Assembly (NCBI RefSeq): GCF_027853915.1
Contig: NZ_JAQGLA010000035.1
Location: forward strand, 1 to 64,000
Source: Saccharopolyspora oryzae
Lineage (GTDB): Bacteria; Actinomycetota; Actinomycetes; Mycobacteriales; Pseudonocardiaceae
Direction: 5' to 3'
DNA length: 64,000 nucleotides
The translations under genes and the position numbers were made by a program. The notes beneath the pieces were generated by a model, which was given only the letters and a program-made list of their open reading frames with translations, was not told where the DNA came from and did no database searches. Positions within the stretch are counted from its first letter, which is position 1, and the number at the start of each line of letters is the position of its first letter. This document shows positions 16,999-24,421 of this stretch, in pieces.

Positions 16999-17862
16999 TC
17001 AGTAACTCGACGCCTTTCTCGGATGTGTTCCTCGTCGCTCGGCGGCGATTCCGGCCAAACGGACATCGGATCCCATCCGGTGGGCGACCGCGTTGCGCCC
17101 CGCCTGCTTCGCCGCGTAGAGCAGCGCGTCCGCGCTGATCAACTGCTGTTCGGCGGAGACCGGCGCGGGTCCGGCGGCGGTGTGCTCGTGCGCGACGCCG
17201 ATGCTGACCGTCACCCGCAGCCCCGGGGCCATTTGCGACCACGGGAACCGCTCCACCAGGGAGCGGGCCGTCTCGCACACCGCCACCGCCTCGGCCGGGT
17301 CGACGTCGGGCAGCACGAGCACGAACTCCTCGCCGCCGTAGCGGGCGCAGAACGCCCCGCTGGGCAGCGACTTCTGCAGCAGGTCGACGACGCGTTGCAG
17401 CACCCGGTCGCCCAGCAGGTGCCCGTAGTTGTCGTTGACCTGCTTGAACCAGTCGAGGTCGACCAGCGCGACGGCGAGCCCGGCATCGGTCCCGGCGTGC
17501 TCGGTGAGCAGGTCGGCCAGCCGTTCGTCCAGGTAGCGGCGGTTGTAGCTGGCGGTGAGGCTGTCGCGCAGGCTCTGCTCGCGGGCTTCGGCGTGCTCGC
17601 GGCGCAGCCGGTTGACCTCGTGCCGCAGCTGCTCCGGAACCCGCGGGACGCTGGATCGCGCGTCCAGCGCCGAGCGCAGGTGGTGGTAGGCCTGGCGCCA
17701 CTGGCCGCGTGCGGCCAGCAGGCTCGCGATCGATTCGTGCAGCTCCGCCATCCCGGTCCCGTTGGCCAGGTCCTGGCGGGTGCGTCGGCCGGACGGCAGC
17801 AGGGGCACGTCGCTCTCGTGGAGGGGCTCCCGCCCCGCGAAACCGTTGCGCATGCCGGTCAT
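16999..17862 (-). CDS. GGDEF diguanylate cyclase
   Basis: 287 residues. The N-terminal helical region has LASLLAARGQWRQAYHHLRS, a TPR-like stretch, then a coiled-coil-like LRREHAEAREQSLRDSLTA leading to the GGDEF domain with DLDWFKQVNDNYGHLLGD, the active loop YGGEEFVLVLPD and SIGVA. It should make cyclic di-GMP from GTP. The ATG at 17862 was chosen because GGAGG lies 8 bp upstream; longer frames lack an RBS. No membrane segment is seen, so it is probably cytosolic. Confidence 0.9.
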   Translation of the reverse strand: MTGMRNGFAGREPLHESDVPLLPSGRRTRQDLANGTGMAELHESIASLLAARGQWRQAYHHLRSALDARSSVPRVPEQLRHEVNRLRREHAEAREQSLRDSLTASYNRRYLDERLADLLTEHAGTDAGLAVALVDLDWFKQVNDNYGHLLGDRVLQRVVDLLQKSLPSGAFCARYGGEEFVLVLPDVDPAEAVAVCETARSLVERFPWSQMAPGLRVTVSIGVAHEHTAAGPAPVSAEQQLISADALLYAAKQAGRNAVAHRMGSDVRLAGIAAERRGTHPRKASSY

Positions 17863-18188
17863 CGCACTCACCTCCCGTCCGTGGTGTCTTCGGGTGTGAC
17901 GGACATGTCGAGCTGGTCTGACCCGCTCGTCGCTCAGTTCGCTCAACCGGCTGACCCCCTGGCCTCGTCCGAATGCGAGCGCCGTTCGAATCCCCAACTG
18001 CCTGATGTGTACCGGGCGAGAGGTGGATGGGGAAGCGAATCCGAACGGACCCACCCGCTCGGACGAGCAGACGAGCACGTGAGTTCCACCACCGCATCGC
18101 AACTTAATCGGTGTCGCATCGGCGTGGCGTTACGGGCTCTTGATCTCGCAACGATGTTCCACGACTGGGTGGCCGACACGCCGAGACC
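17863..18188. other. intergenic region, no gene seen
   Basis: About 330 bp upstream of the diguanylate cyclase gene. Frames here do not look coding. It presumably holds that gene's promoter and ends in the repeat element at 18189-18267. Confidence 0.6.
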
Positions 18189-18217
18189 TGTGGACAAGTC
18201 CGGATTCCTGTGGACAA
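18189..18217 (-). promoter_or_regulatory. pair of DnaA-box-like motifs
   Basis: TGTGGACAA occurs at 18189-18197 and 18209-18217, i.e. TTGTCCACA twice on the minus strand, 20 bp apart. The arrangement relative to the neighbouring inverted repeat is the same as at 2192-2220. Confidence 0.45.
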
Positions 18218-18221
18218 CTTC

Positions 18222-18267
18222 CGCGAATTCAATGGAAATCGGACCTCTGATTTCCATTGAATTCGCG
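18222..18267. terminator. 19-bp inverted repeat, ATTTCCATTGAA family
   Basis: CGCGAATTCAATGGAAATC (18222-18240) pairs with 18249-18267 across an 8-nt loop. It abuts the stop codon of the lipoprotein gene and may terminate it. It is a copy of the element at 2142-2187. Confidence 0.75.
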
Positions 18268-18723
18268 TCAGGCACTGGGGCAGGGGGCGAAGGCGCGGAG
18301 CTGGCCGTCGAGCAGGACCAGGTGCATCGAGCCGATCTGGTGTCCGGTGGTGGTCCCCGCGGTTCGGGTGGTCACCTCGACGCCGATCACCCAGATCTCG
18401 CCGCGCGGCGCCAGACCATCGGGTGCGTAGCCGGGATCGGGGCGCAGCGTGGACATCGCCGGGTCCAGCTGGACGGTGGTGTCGCCGAGGTCGCAGGTCT
18501 GGTCGGTGAAGTCCGGGTGCTGCGTGCGGCGGAAGAACTCCTGCTGGGCGGCGGGTCCCGACCGGGCGGCGGCGTTGTTGTCCGCGAAGTACTGCTCGGC
18601 CAGCCCGACCGCGGCGGGTTCCGGCGGCGGCTGCGCGCAGCCCGCTGCGAAAACCGCTGCCGATGCGCCGACGAGAACGGCTGATCGGCAGCGGAATCGG
18701 CTGCGCGCAACGGATTTCGACAC
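18268..18723 (-). CDS. putative lipoprotein of unknown function
   Basis: 151 residues. The signal sequence ends in FAAGC, a lipobox-like motif near residue 22. The mature part has AVGLAEQYFADNNAAARSGP, QEFFRRTQHPDF and GEIWVIGVEVTTRTAGTTTG, and ends in a Cys-containing tail. No family is recognised. The GTG at 18723 places the basic N-region and hydrophobic core at the start. It lies just downstream of dus on the same strand. Confidence 0.75.
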   Translation of the reverse strand: MSKSVARSRFRCRSAVLVGASAAVFAAGCAQPPPEPAAVGLAEQYFADNNAAARSGPAAQQEFFRRTQHPDFTDQTCDLGDTTVQLDPAMSTLRPDPGYAPDGLAPRGEIWVIGVEVTTRTAGTTTGHQIGSMHLVLLDGQLRAFAPCPSA

Positions 18724-18781
18724 CTGGGCGCCCTCGTCCTTCGTCTTGCCGCCTACCCGGACCGCCACGCTGGAGGGGGCG

Positions 18782-19921
18782 TCAGCCGCCGCTGGAGTCG
18801 ATCTCGGCCGCGGTGGGGACGGTGATGTCGTCCGGGTCGTCGAGCCAGCCCTCCGGCAGCACGACCTTGCCGGCCGAGCCCTGGCGGCCGCGCGGGCCCT
18901 CGGCGTCGATCGGGAACGGTGCGTCGTGCTCGAGCTGGGCCAGCAGGTCGTCGAGCTCGGCCAGGCTGGACACCATGCCGAACTGCCTGCGCAGGTCCGA
19001 GCCCACCGGGAAGCCGCGCAGGTACTGCGGCATGTGCTTGCGCAGGTCGCGCAGGCCCTTCTCCTCGCCCATGTGGTCGGCGAGCAGCACGGCGTGCCGC
19101 CTGAGGACCACGGCGACCTCGCCGAGCTTCGGCCCGGTCGGGATCGGCTCGCCCGCGAAGGCTGCCTGCAGGTCGCGGAACAGCCACGGGCGGCCCATGC
19201 AGCCGCGCCCGACCACGACGCCGTCGCAGCCGGTCTCCGACATCATCCGCAGGGCGTCGTCAGCGCTGAAGATGTCGCCGTTGCCGAGCACCGGGATGGT
19301 CTTGACGTGCTCCTTGAGCCGGGCGATCGCCGACCAGTCCGCGGTGCCCGAGTAGCGCTGGGCAGCGGTGCGACCGTGCAGCGCGACCGCCGCCGCGCCG
19401 TTCTCCTCGGCCAGCCGTCCCGCGTCGAGGTAGGTGATGTGGTCGTCGTCGATGCCGATGCGGAACTTCACCGTCACCGGGATCCCGGCCGGTTCGGCGG
19501 CGCGCACCGCGGCCTGCACGATCTCGGCGAACAGCCGCCGCTTGTACGGCAGCGCGGAACCCCCGCCCTTGCGGGTCACCTTCGGCACCGGGCAGCCGAA
19601 GTTCATGTCGACGTGGTCGGCGAGGTCCTCGTCGACGATCATCTGGACGGCCTTGCCCATGGTCACCGGGTCGACCCCGTAGAGCTGCATGGAGCGCGGG
19701 TGCTCGTCCGGGGCGAAGGTGATCATCTCGAGCGTCTTGGGGTGCCGTTCGACCAGCGCCCGGCTCGTGATCATCTCGCACACGTAGAGCCCGGCGCCGT
19801 ACTCGCGGCACAGCCGGCGGAACGCGACGTTGGTGATCCCGGCCATCGGCGCGAGCACGACCGGCGGATCGACCTGGTGCGGTCCGATCTTCAAGGCGGG
19901 CTTGGACAAGGTGGCGGTCAC
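18782..19921 (-). CDS. dus: tRNA-dihydrouridine synthase (DusB-like)
   Basis: 379 residues, FMN-dependent TIM barrel. Landmarks are LAPMAGITNVAFRRLCREYG, MNFGCPVPKVTRKGGGSALP with the catalytic Cys, TVKFRIGIDDD, LHGRTAAQRYSG, VLGNGDIFSADDAL and GRGCMGRPWLF. It reduces uridines in tRNA to dihydrouridine. The GTG at 19921 begins VTATLSKPALKIGP, where family homology starts. The C-terminal extension past residue 300 is common in actinobacterial homologues. Confidence 0.94.
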   Translation of the reverse strand: MTATLSKPALKIGPHQVDPPVVLAPMAGITNVAFRRLCREYGAGLYVCEMITSRALVERHPKTLEMITFAPDEHPRSMQLYGVDPVTMGKAVQMIVDEDLADHVDMNFGCPVPKVTRKGGGSALPYKRRLFAEIVQAAVRAAEPAGIPVTVKFRIGIDDDHITYLDAGRLAEENGAAAVALHGRTAAQRYSGTADWSAIARLKEHVKTIPVLGNGDIFSADDALRMMSETGCDGVVVGRGCMGRPWLFRDLQAAFAGEPIPTGPKLGEVAVVLRRHAVLLADHMGEEKGLRDLRKHMPQYLRGFPVGSDLRRQFGMVSSLAELDDLLAQLEHDAPFPIDAEGPRGRQGSAGKVVLPEGWLDDPDDITVPTAAEIDSSGG

Positions 19922-19997
19922 CCCACCATTGTCACCGACGCCGGAAAAGACCTTCACCCACCGCAGGTGTGACACCCGCCCCAAGCCGCCTCGCTCG

Positions 19998-20012
19998 GTA
20001 CTACCGTGGTAC
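19998..20012. promoter_or_regulatory. operator-like repeat upstream of the antitoxin gene
   Basis: GTACTACCGTGGTAC is nearly palindromic, and GGTACTAC occurs twice as a direct repeat here. It lies about 25 bp before the antitoxin start and is a good candidate autoregulatory site for the toxin-antitoxin complex. Confidence 0.6.
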
Positions 20013-20036
20013 TACTTCTGCGGATACCATGCAGTC

Positions 20037-20357
20037 ATGGCGGTGGAGAAGCTCAGCGTGTCGCTACCCGATCTGGTTGCCGCTCGTGCTCGACGTGCGG
20101 CTGAACGTGCAGGTGTGCCGTTGTCCACCTGGCTGGCCGAGGCGGCCGAGGCGGCTGCCGACCTGGCGGACGCCCAGCTCGCCGCGCAGGAGTACGCGGC
20201 CAAGTTCGGTGAACCCGATCCTGAAGAACTCGCGCAGGTCAGGAGCGAACTCGCTGAGGCCGGGGTGGGGATGCCGGAACCGCCCGAGGAAGCCGCCGCG
20301 CGGCAGGCCGCCCTCGCCAAGCTGCTCGGATTCAGCGACGAACGGCGTGTCGGGTGA
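20037..20357 (+). CDS. ribbon-helix-helix-type antitoxin
   Basis: 106 residues. The N-terminus EKLSVSLPDLVAARARRAAE then GVPLSTWLAEAAEAAA fits a ribbon-helix-helix DNA-binding domain. The acidic, Ala/Glu-rich C-terminus is of the kind that wraps a toxin. The stop overlaps the start of the PIN toxin gene by 4 bp (GTGA), so the pair is translationally coupled. Confidence 0.85.
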   Translation: MAVEKLSVSLPDLVAARARRAAERAGVPLSTWLAEAAEAAADLADAQLAAQEYAAKFGEPDPEELAQVRSELAEAGVGMPEPPEEAAARQAALAKLLGFSDERRVG

Positions 20358-20746
20358 GCGGCCGGGGCCTCGTGCTCGATGCGGGCGCGCTGATCTCAGT
20401 CGAGAACAACCCCCGAGGCAAGGTTTACGGCGCGTGCCGCGACCTGCTCGAGACGGGGAATCGCGCGTTGTTGCCTGCTGTCGTGCTGGCTCAGGTGTGG
20501 CGTGCGAGTCCGCGGCAGGCTCAACTCGGTGTCCTGCGCCGAATGTGCCAGTCAGTGCCTTTCACCGACGAGATGGCTGAAGCGGTGGGGAGGCTGCTCG
20601 CGGCTTCCGGAACCGCGGACGTCGTCGACGCGGCGGTCGTCGTCGCTGCGATCAGCCACGGAACAGCGGTGCTCACCTCGGACCCCGTGGACCTCCGAAA
20701 GCTGTCGGACGCTGTCGGGGTGCAGGTTCCTCTCATCACCGTCTGA
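20354..20746 (+). CDS. PIN-domain toxin (VapC-like)
   Basis: 130 residues with the PIN pattern: LVLDAGALISVE at the N-terminus (first Asp), ACRDLLETGNRALLPAVVLA, FTDEMAEAVGRLL, then TADVVDAAVVVAA and LTSDPVDLRKL, which supply the later acidic residues. PIN toxins are Mg-dependent RNases, often cutting tRNA. The partner is the RHH antitoxin immediately upstream. Confidence 0.87.
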   Translation: MSGRGLVLDAGALISVENNPRGKVYGACRDLLETGNRALLPAVVLAQVWRASPRQAQLGVLRRMCQSVPFTDEMAEAVGRLLAASGTADVVDAAVVVAAISHGTAVLTSDPVDLRKLSDAVGVQVPLITV

Positions 20747-20769
20747 CCCGGTGCGCCTCTGAAGGGGAA

Positions 20770-21180
20770 GACGGGGTTGGTCAGGGGCTTCCGGGTGGGG
20801 ATCTGGCGGTATCGCTGGATTCCTGCTCTGTCTCGGAGGACCACTCCGAGGGCTTGGAGCTGGTCAGCCAGTTCGGCTGCTGCTCCGCGCTGCTTGTCTT
20901 CGAGGGCTCGGGACCTGGCCCGGAGGAGGGCGTTGGTCTCTTCGTCTAGGGCCGGGTGGCCGTCGAGCCACTGGGGACGTCGTTCTTGTGCGGGTCGGTG
21001 GTGCCCGCCCGCGGGTAGCCGAAGTGCTCGAAGGCGGCCCTGACCTGGTCCTTCGGGAGGTCGGAGGATTTGCGGCGGGCTAGTTGCCTCGTGGTCGCGT
21101 CCAGGAAGACGAGGTCCTTGCGCCTTGCCGTGCTGGAAGCCCGCGTCGATGTCCTCGCGGCGGAGGTAGCGATCACCAGC
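20770..21180 (-). pseudogene. frameshifted gene remnant with aaRS-like C-terminus
   Basis: The minus strand carries coding-like pieces in three frames: GDRYLRREDIDAGFQHGK near 21170, then KDLVFLDATTRQLARRKSSD and VRAAFEHFGYPRAG, then LDGHPALDEETNALLRARSR and ELADQLQALGVVLRDRAGIQ near 20800-20970. The last piece resembles the C-terminal helix pair of cysteinyl-tRNA synthetase-type proteins. No single frame joins them. The parent family is uncertain. Confidence 0.5.
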
Positions 21181-21183
21181 AGA

Positions 21184-21203
21184 TTAACTGATTGGTCAGT
21201 TAA
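21184..21203. promoter_or_regulatory. TetR-operator-like palindrome at the 5' end of the pseudogene
   Basis: TTAACTGA (21184-21191) and TCAGTTAA (21196-21203) form a perfect 8-bp inverted repeat with a 4-bp spacer, a style typical of TetR operators. No TetR gene is adjacent, so it may be a leftover of a lost operon. Confidence 0.5.
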
Positions 21204-21220
21204 AGAATCGACCCTGAAAG

Positions 21221-21247
21221 AAGGGCGCCCGCACTGCGAGCGCCCTT
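21221..21247 (-). terminator. terminator of sodC
   Basis: AAGGGCGC (21221-21228) pairs with GCGCCCTT (21240-21247). It lies 8 bp downstream of the sodC stop on the minus strand. Confidence 0.75.
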
Positions 21248-21254
21248 CCGCAGG

Positions 21255-21884
21255 TCAGAACGAGGCGTTGAGGCAGGCGAGGCGGTCTCCGGCGGTGCCC
21301 GCCTTGCCGGGTTCGGTGTGGGTGTGCGATGAGTGGATCACGAAGGACTTCGCGTCCTGGCGGGTGTCGAAGGACCAGTTGCCGTCCGCGCTGGTGCTGG
21401 CGTTGCCCTGCGCGTCGGTGTGGAAGTCCAGCCACACCTCGTTCTTCGGGTTCGCGAAGGCCGGGTCGACCGACGGCTTGACCGGGTCCGCCTTCTCCTG
21501 GAAGTGCGGGCCGGCGTCCTCGCCGGTGGGGCCGCAGGGCTTGGTGTGCACGTGGGCGCCGTACTCGCGGTTGGGCACCAGGCCCTTGAGGTCGACGGTG
21601 ATCTTGGTCTGGCCGCCGCTCCGCTGCGAGGTCAGGTTGATCTGCGCGCCGTCCGGGACCAGGGCGGGGTCGTAGGTGACCGCCTTGGCGTCCGGCTTGT
21701 ACGGGCCGAAGGTCGCCGAGGCCTGCTTGGCCGCGGCGGTCTGCCCGTGGGTCGGCGGGTGTTCCTGGGTCGGCTGCCCGGCGGGCGGGGGCGTGGGCTG
21801 GCCGCCGCCGCACCCGGCGACCAGCGCGACCGCCGCGCACGCGCCGAAGATCGAACCGAGCAGTCGGGTCCGCTGCTGAAGCAT
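21255..21884 (-). CDS. sodC: Cu/Zn superoxide dismutase lipoprotein
   Basis: 209 residues. The signal peptide ends in the lipobox LVAGC, followed by a Pro/Gln-rich spacer. The SodC domain has EYGAHVHTKPCGPTGEDAGP with copper-ligand His residues, HFQEK, and a C-terminal SFVIHSSHTHTEPGKAGTAG. It should convert superoxide to peroxide and oxygen at the outer face of the membrane. A hairpin lies just after the stop. The usual zinc-site Asp is not obvious to me. Confidence 0.9.
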   Translation of the reverse strand: MLQQRTRLLGSIFGACAAVALVAGCGGGQPTPPPAGQPTQEHPPTHGQTAAAKQASATFGPYKPDAKAVTYDPALVPDGAQINLTSQRSGGQTKITVDLKGLVPNREYGAHVHTKPCGPTGEDAGPHFQEKADPVKPSVDPAFANPKNEVWLDFHTDAQGNASTSADGNWSFDTRQDAKSFVIHSSHTHTEPGKAGTAGDRLACLNASF

Positions 21885-22065
21885 TGGTATCTGTCCTTAT
21901 CCGTCACCGGCCGTAGCGGTGTCGATTCTGCCCGTGATGTCTAGTTCGCTGCCACGGGCGTGGCGTGAAGTGGCATCCGGAGTGCCCGATTTCGAGCCTA
22001 GGGTGGTGCGCCGCGGGTGTCGTGTCACGTGAAACGGGGTCGGGGACGCTCGATAGGTTGAAATC

Positions 22066-22998
22066 ATGGCGTTGGAGCGGGGTGCGGACCGGACTTGGTT
22101 GGTGGCGCTGGCCACCGCGATGTGGGGCACGGACGCACTGTGGCGGCAACCCCTCGCGACGGCGCTCCCCTCGGCCAGCGTGGTGTTCTGGGAGCACGTG
22201 ATCATCGTGCTGCTGCTGGCGCCGCTGCTGCCCCGCGCGTGGCGCGCGCTGTTGGCGTGCGGACCGCGCGAGCGCATCGCGATGATCGCCGTCGGCGTGG
22301 GGTCGTCGGCGTTGGCGACCGCTCTGTTCACCACGGCGTTCCAGGTCGGGGACCCGGTCACGCCGCTGGTCCTGCAGAAGTTGCAGCCGATCTTCGCGGC
22401 GGTGGCGTCGTTCGCGCTGCTGCGCGAGCGGTTGACCGCGCGGTACTTCCTGTTCGCGGTCCCGTCGCTGGTCGGGGCGTGGTTGCTGGCGTTCGAAAAC
22501 CCGCTGCACATCGAGGTTTCACAGGTCCTGCCCGCGTTGTTGGCCCTGGGTGCGGCGGCGTTGTGGGCGGCGGGAACCGTGCTGGGCAGGTACGTGAGCA
22601 GTCGGATTCCCGCTCGGGACGTCACGGCGCTGAGGTTCTCGATCGGCCTGCCCGCGGCAGCGGTGGTCCTGCTGCTCAGCGGCTCGCCGGTGGCGGTCGG
22701 CTGGGACAACGCGTTCGGGTTGGTCCTGCTGGCGCTGATCCCGGGACTGATCGCCTTGGGGCTGTACTACGTGGGTCTGAGCACCACGCCGGCGGCGCGG
22801 GCGACGTTGGCGGAGCTGGCCTTTCCGGCGACCGCGGCGATCATCGGGGTGTTCGTGCTGGGCGCGGAGCTGAGCGCGACGCAGTGGATCGGGTTCGTGC
22901 TGGTGGTGGCGATGGTCGCCGGACTCGGCTGGCACGAGCGCGTCAGCCGCGTGAAGGTCGTCGAACTCCCGGAATCCGAACCCAGCCCGACGCGCTGA
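22066..22998 (+). CDS. EamA-family (DMT) transporter
   Basis: 310 residues, about ten hydrophobic segments in two homologous halves, the layout of drug/metabolite exporters. Landmarks include ATAMWGTDALWRQPLATALP near the start and, in the second EamA half, AARATLAELAFPATAAIIGV and GFVLVVAMVAGLGWHERVSR. The substrate cannot be inferred. It stands alone, divergent from sodC, and is followed by a CGTGAG-family hairpin. Confidence 0.88.
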   Translation: MALERGADRTWLVALATAMWGTDALWRQPLATALPSASVVFWEHVIIVLLLAPLLPRAWRALLACGPRERIAMIAVGVGSSALATALFTTAFQVGDPVTPLVLQKLQPIFAAVASFALLRERLTARYFLFAVPSLVGAWLLAFENPLHIEVSQVLPALLALGAAALWAAGTVLGRYVSSRIPARDVTALRFSIGLPAAAVVLLLSGSPVAVGWDNAFGLVLLALIPGLIALGLYYVGLSTTPAARATLAELAFPATAAIIGVFVLGAELSATQWIGFVLVVAMVAGLGWHERVSRVKVVELPESEPSPTR

Positions 22999-23023
22999 GA
23001 GCGGACTTTTCACAGGTCAGGTG

Positions 23024-23067
23024 CCGTGAGCCTTTTGTGGCGCTATGGCACCAAAAAGTGCTCACGG
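23024..23067. terminator. imperfect hairpin, CGTGAG family
   Basis: CCGTGAGCCTTTTGTGG (from 23024) pairs imperfectly with CACCAAAAAGTGCTCACGG (to 23067). It lies between the convergent EamA and mycosin genes and is related to the hairpin at 14281-14332. Confidence 0.7.
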
Positions 23068-23082
23068 TCCTGACCGGACTGT

Positions 23083-24228
23083 TCAAGGGGCGGCGCGCCA
23101 GCGGCGGTTCCGGCCCCGGGGGATGACGACGGCGAGCGCCGCGGCCGCGCCGATCACGAGGGCTGCGGCGGTTGCCAGGATCGCCGCAGTGGTGGACGGG
23201 GTGGGGTCGGTCGCGGGCGGCATGTGAACCGCTGCCGGGATGGTGGGCGGTTTTCCCGCCGCAGCGGGGAGTTCTGCGGTGACCGCCGTCGCCGGGTCCA
23301 CGACTCCGCTGCCCAGGAAGGAGTGCGGGGCGCCGCCTGGTGGCGGGTAGGCGGTGTCGCGCAGGCGGCGGGCGAGGTCCTCGGTGGTCAGGTGCGGGCG
23401 GTAGGAGAGGGCCAGGGCTGCGGTGCCGGAGACCTGGGCGGCGGCCACCGCGTCTCCGCCGGAGATGAACAGGCCGTTGCCACCGGGGCCGACGCCGGTC
23501 ATGGCTGCTCCGGGGGCTGCCACGTCGACCTTGATCTGGGGCTGGGCGGATCGAGTGGGAGAGCCGTCAGGTGCGGTCGCGGCCACCGACAGGGCCTCGG
23601 GGTAGGCGGCCGGGAACGCCTGGACGGCTTTGTCGCCGTCGCCGGTCGAAGCCGGGGCCACGACCAGTGCACCAGCTGCTGCGGCGTCGCGGACCGCGGC
23701 GGCCAGCGCATCGCTGGGCTCGGTGGACGCCGCGGCTACCGAGATGACGCGCGCACCGCCGGCGACCGCTGTGCGGATGCCGTTGGCCAGACCATCGGCG
23801 GTGGCGTTCCCCCGCTGGTCGGTGGCTTTGACGGCCAGGATCCGCGCACCCGGTGCGACTCCGGCGAAGCCGCCGCCCGGGTGCGGAGCGGCCGCGATGA
23901 TGCCCGCGACGAACGTGCCGTAGCCGACGCAGTCCGGGCCGGATCCGTCCACGCGCCCGGCCAGGGCCGAGGACGTGGCGTCGACCCCGCTGCCGACGAC
24001 GGCCACGGTGACACCGGTGCCGTTCCCGTGCTGCCAGGCTCGTTCCGGTTGGAGCTGGGCCTGGGCCCACGGCTTCTCGGCAGTATCCACTGTGGACGCG
24101 GAGCGGCACCCGTCGTAGGACGAGAGCGCCTGCGGGATCGCCGGCAGCTCCGGCGCGGCGACCGCGGCCGGAGCCGAAAGTGCCGACGCGGCAACGAGAG
24201 TGGTCAGTACCAGGGCGCCATTTCGCAC
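23083..24228 (-). CDS. mycosin-like pseudoprotease of type VII secretion
   Basis: 381 residues with mycosin (MycP, S8 subtilase) architecture: signal peptide, subtilase domain, Pro-rich linker and C-terminal transmembrane helix (about 345-370) with a basic tail. The active site appears lost. The Asp motif reads VAVVGSGVD (Gly about 79), the His motif reads CVGYGTFVAGIIAA (Tyr about 103), the oxyanion-Asn region reads VVAPASTGDG, and the Ser motif reads ISGGDAVAAAQVSG (no Ser about 259-261). The fold-defining residues around them are intact, so this is not decay by frameshift. Active mycosins cleave T7SS substrates and stabilise the complex; this one could only do the latter. It lies downstream of the AAA+ gene, same strand. 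Confidence 0.88.
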   Translation of the reverse strand: MRNGALVLTTLVAASALSAPAAVAAPELPAIPQALSSYDGCRSASTVDTAEKPWAQAQLQPERAWQHGNGTGVTVAVVGSGVDATSSALAGRVDGSGPDCVGYGTFVAGIIAAAPHPGGGFAGVAPGARILAVKATDQRGNATADGLANGIRTAVAGGARVISVAAASTEPSDALAAAVRDAAAAGALVVAPASTGDGDKAVQAFPAAYPEALSVAATAPDGSPTRSAQPQIKVDVAAPGAAMTGVGPGGNGLFISGGDAVAAAQVSGTAALALSYRPHLTTEDLARRLRDTAYPPPGGAPHSFLGSGVVDPATAVTAELPAAAGKPPTIPAAVHMPPATDPTPSTTAAILATAAALVIGAAAALAVVIPRGRNRRWRAAP

Positions 24229-24345
24229 CCCTCGAAGCTAAGCGACCAAGAGCTTCCCCGGCACGTCCCGGAACGGGGAGGGAGCACCTACCGGTGCCTT
24301 CACCCGTTCCGGTACTTCCGCCGTCTGCTGTTCGGGGTCTTGGAA

Positions 24346-24406
24346 TGCAGTTTCAATTGAAACTGCAAATCCCAGGCACGGCGGATCACAGTTTCAATTG
24401 AAACTG
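24346..24406. repeat. two tandem TTTCAATTGAAA palindromes
   Basis: A 22-bp perfect palindrome at 24346-24367 (TGCAGTTTCAATTGAAACTG...) is repeated as an 18-bp palindrome at 24389-24406. They lie between the AAA+ gene end and the mycosin start. They may be a terminator for the former or operators for the latter. Confidence 0.7.
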
Positions 24407-24421
24407 CAGACCTCCGGCGTG

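Noticed and set aside
17943-18275. Small minus-strand frame upstream of the diguanylate cyclase gene
   Set aside because: Its start lies in the palindromic repeat and the product shows no domain or RBS.
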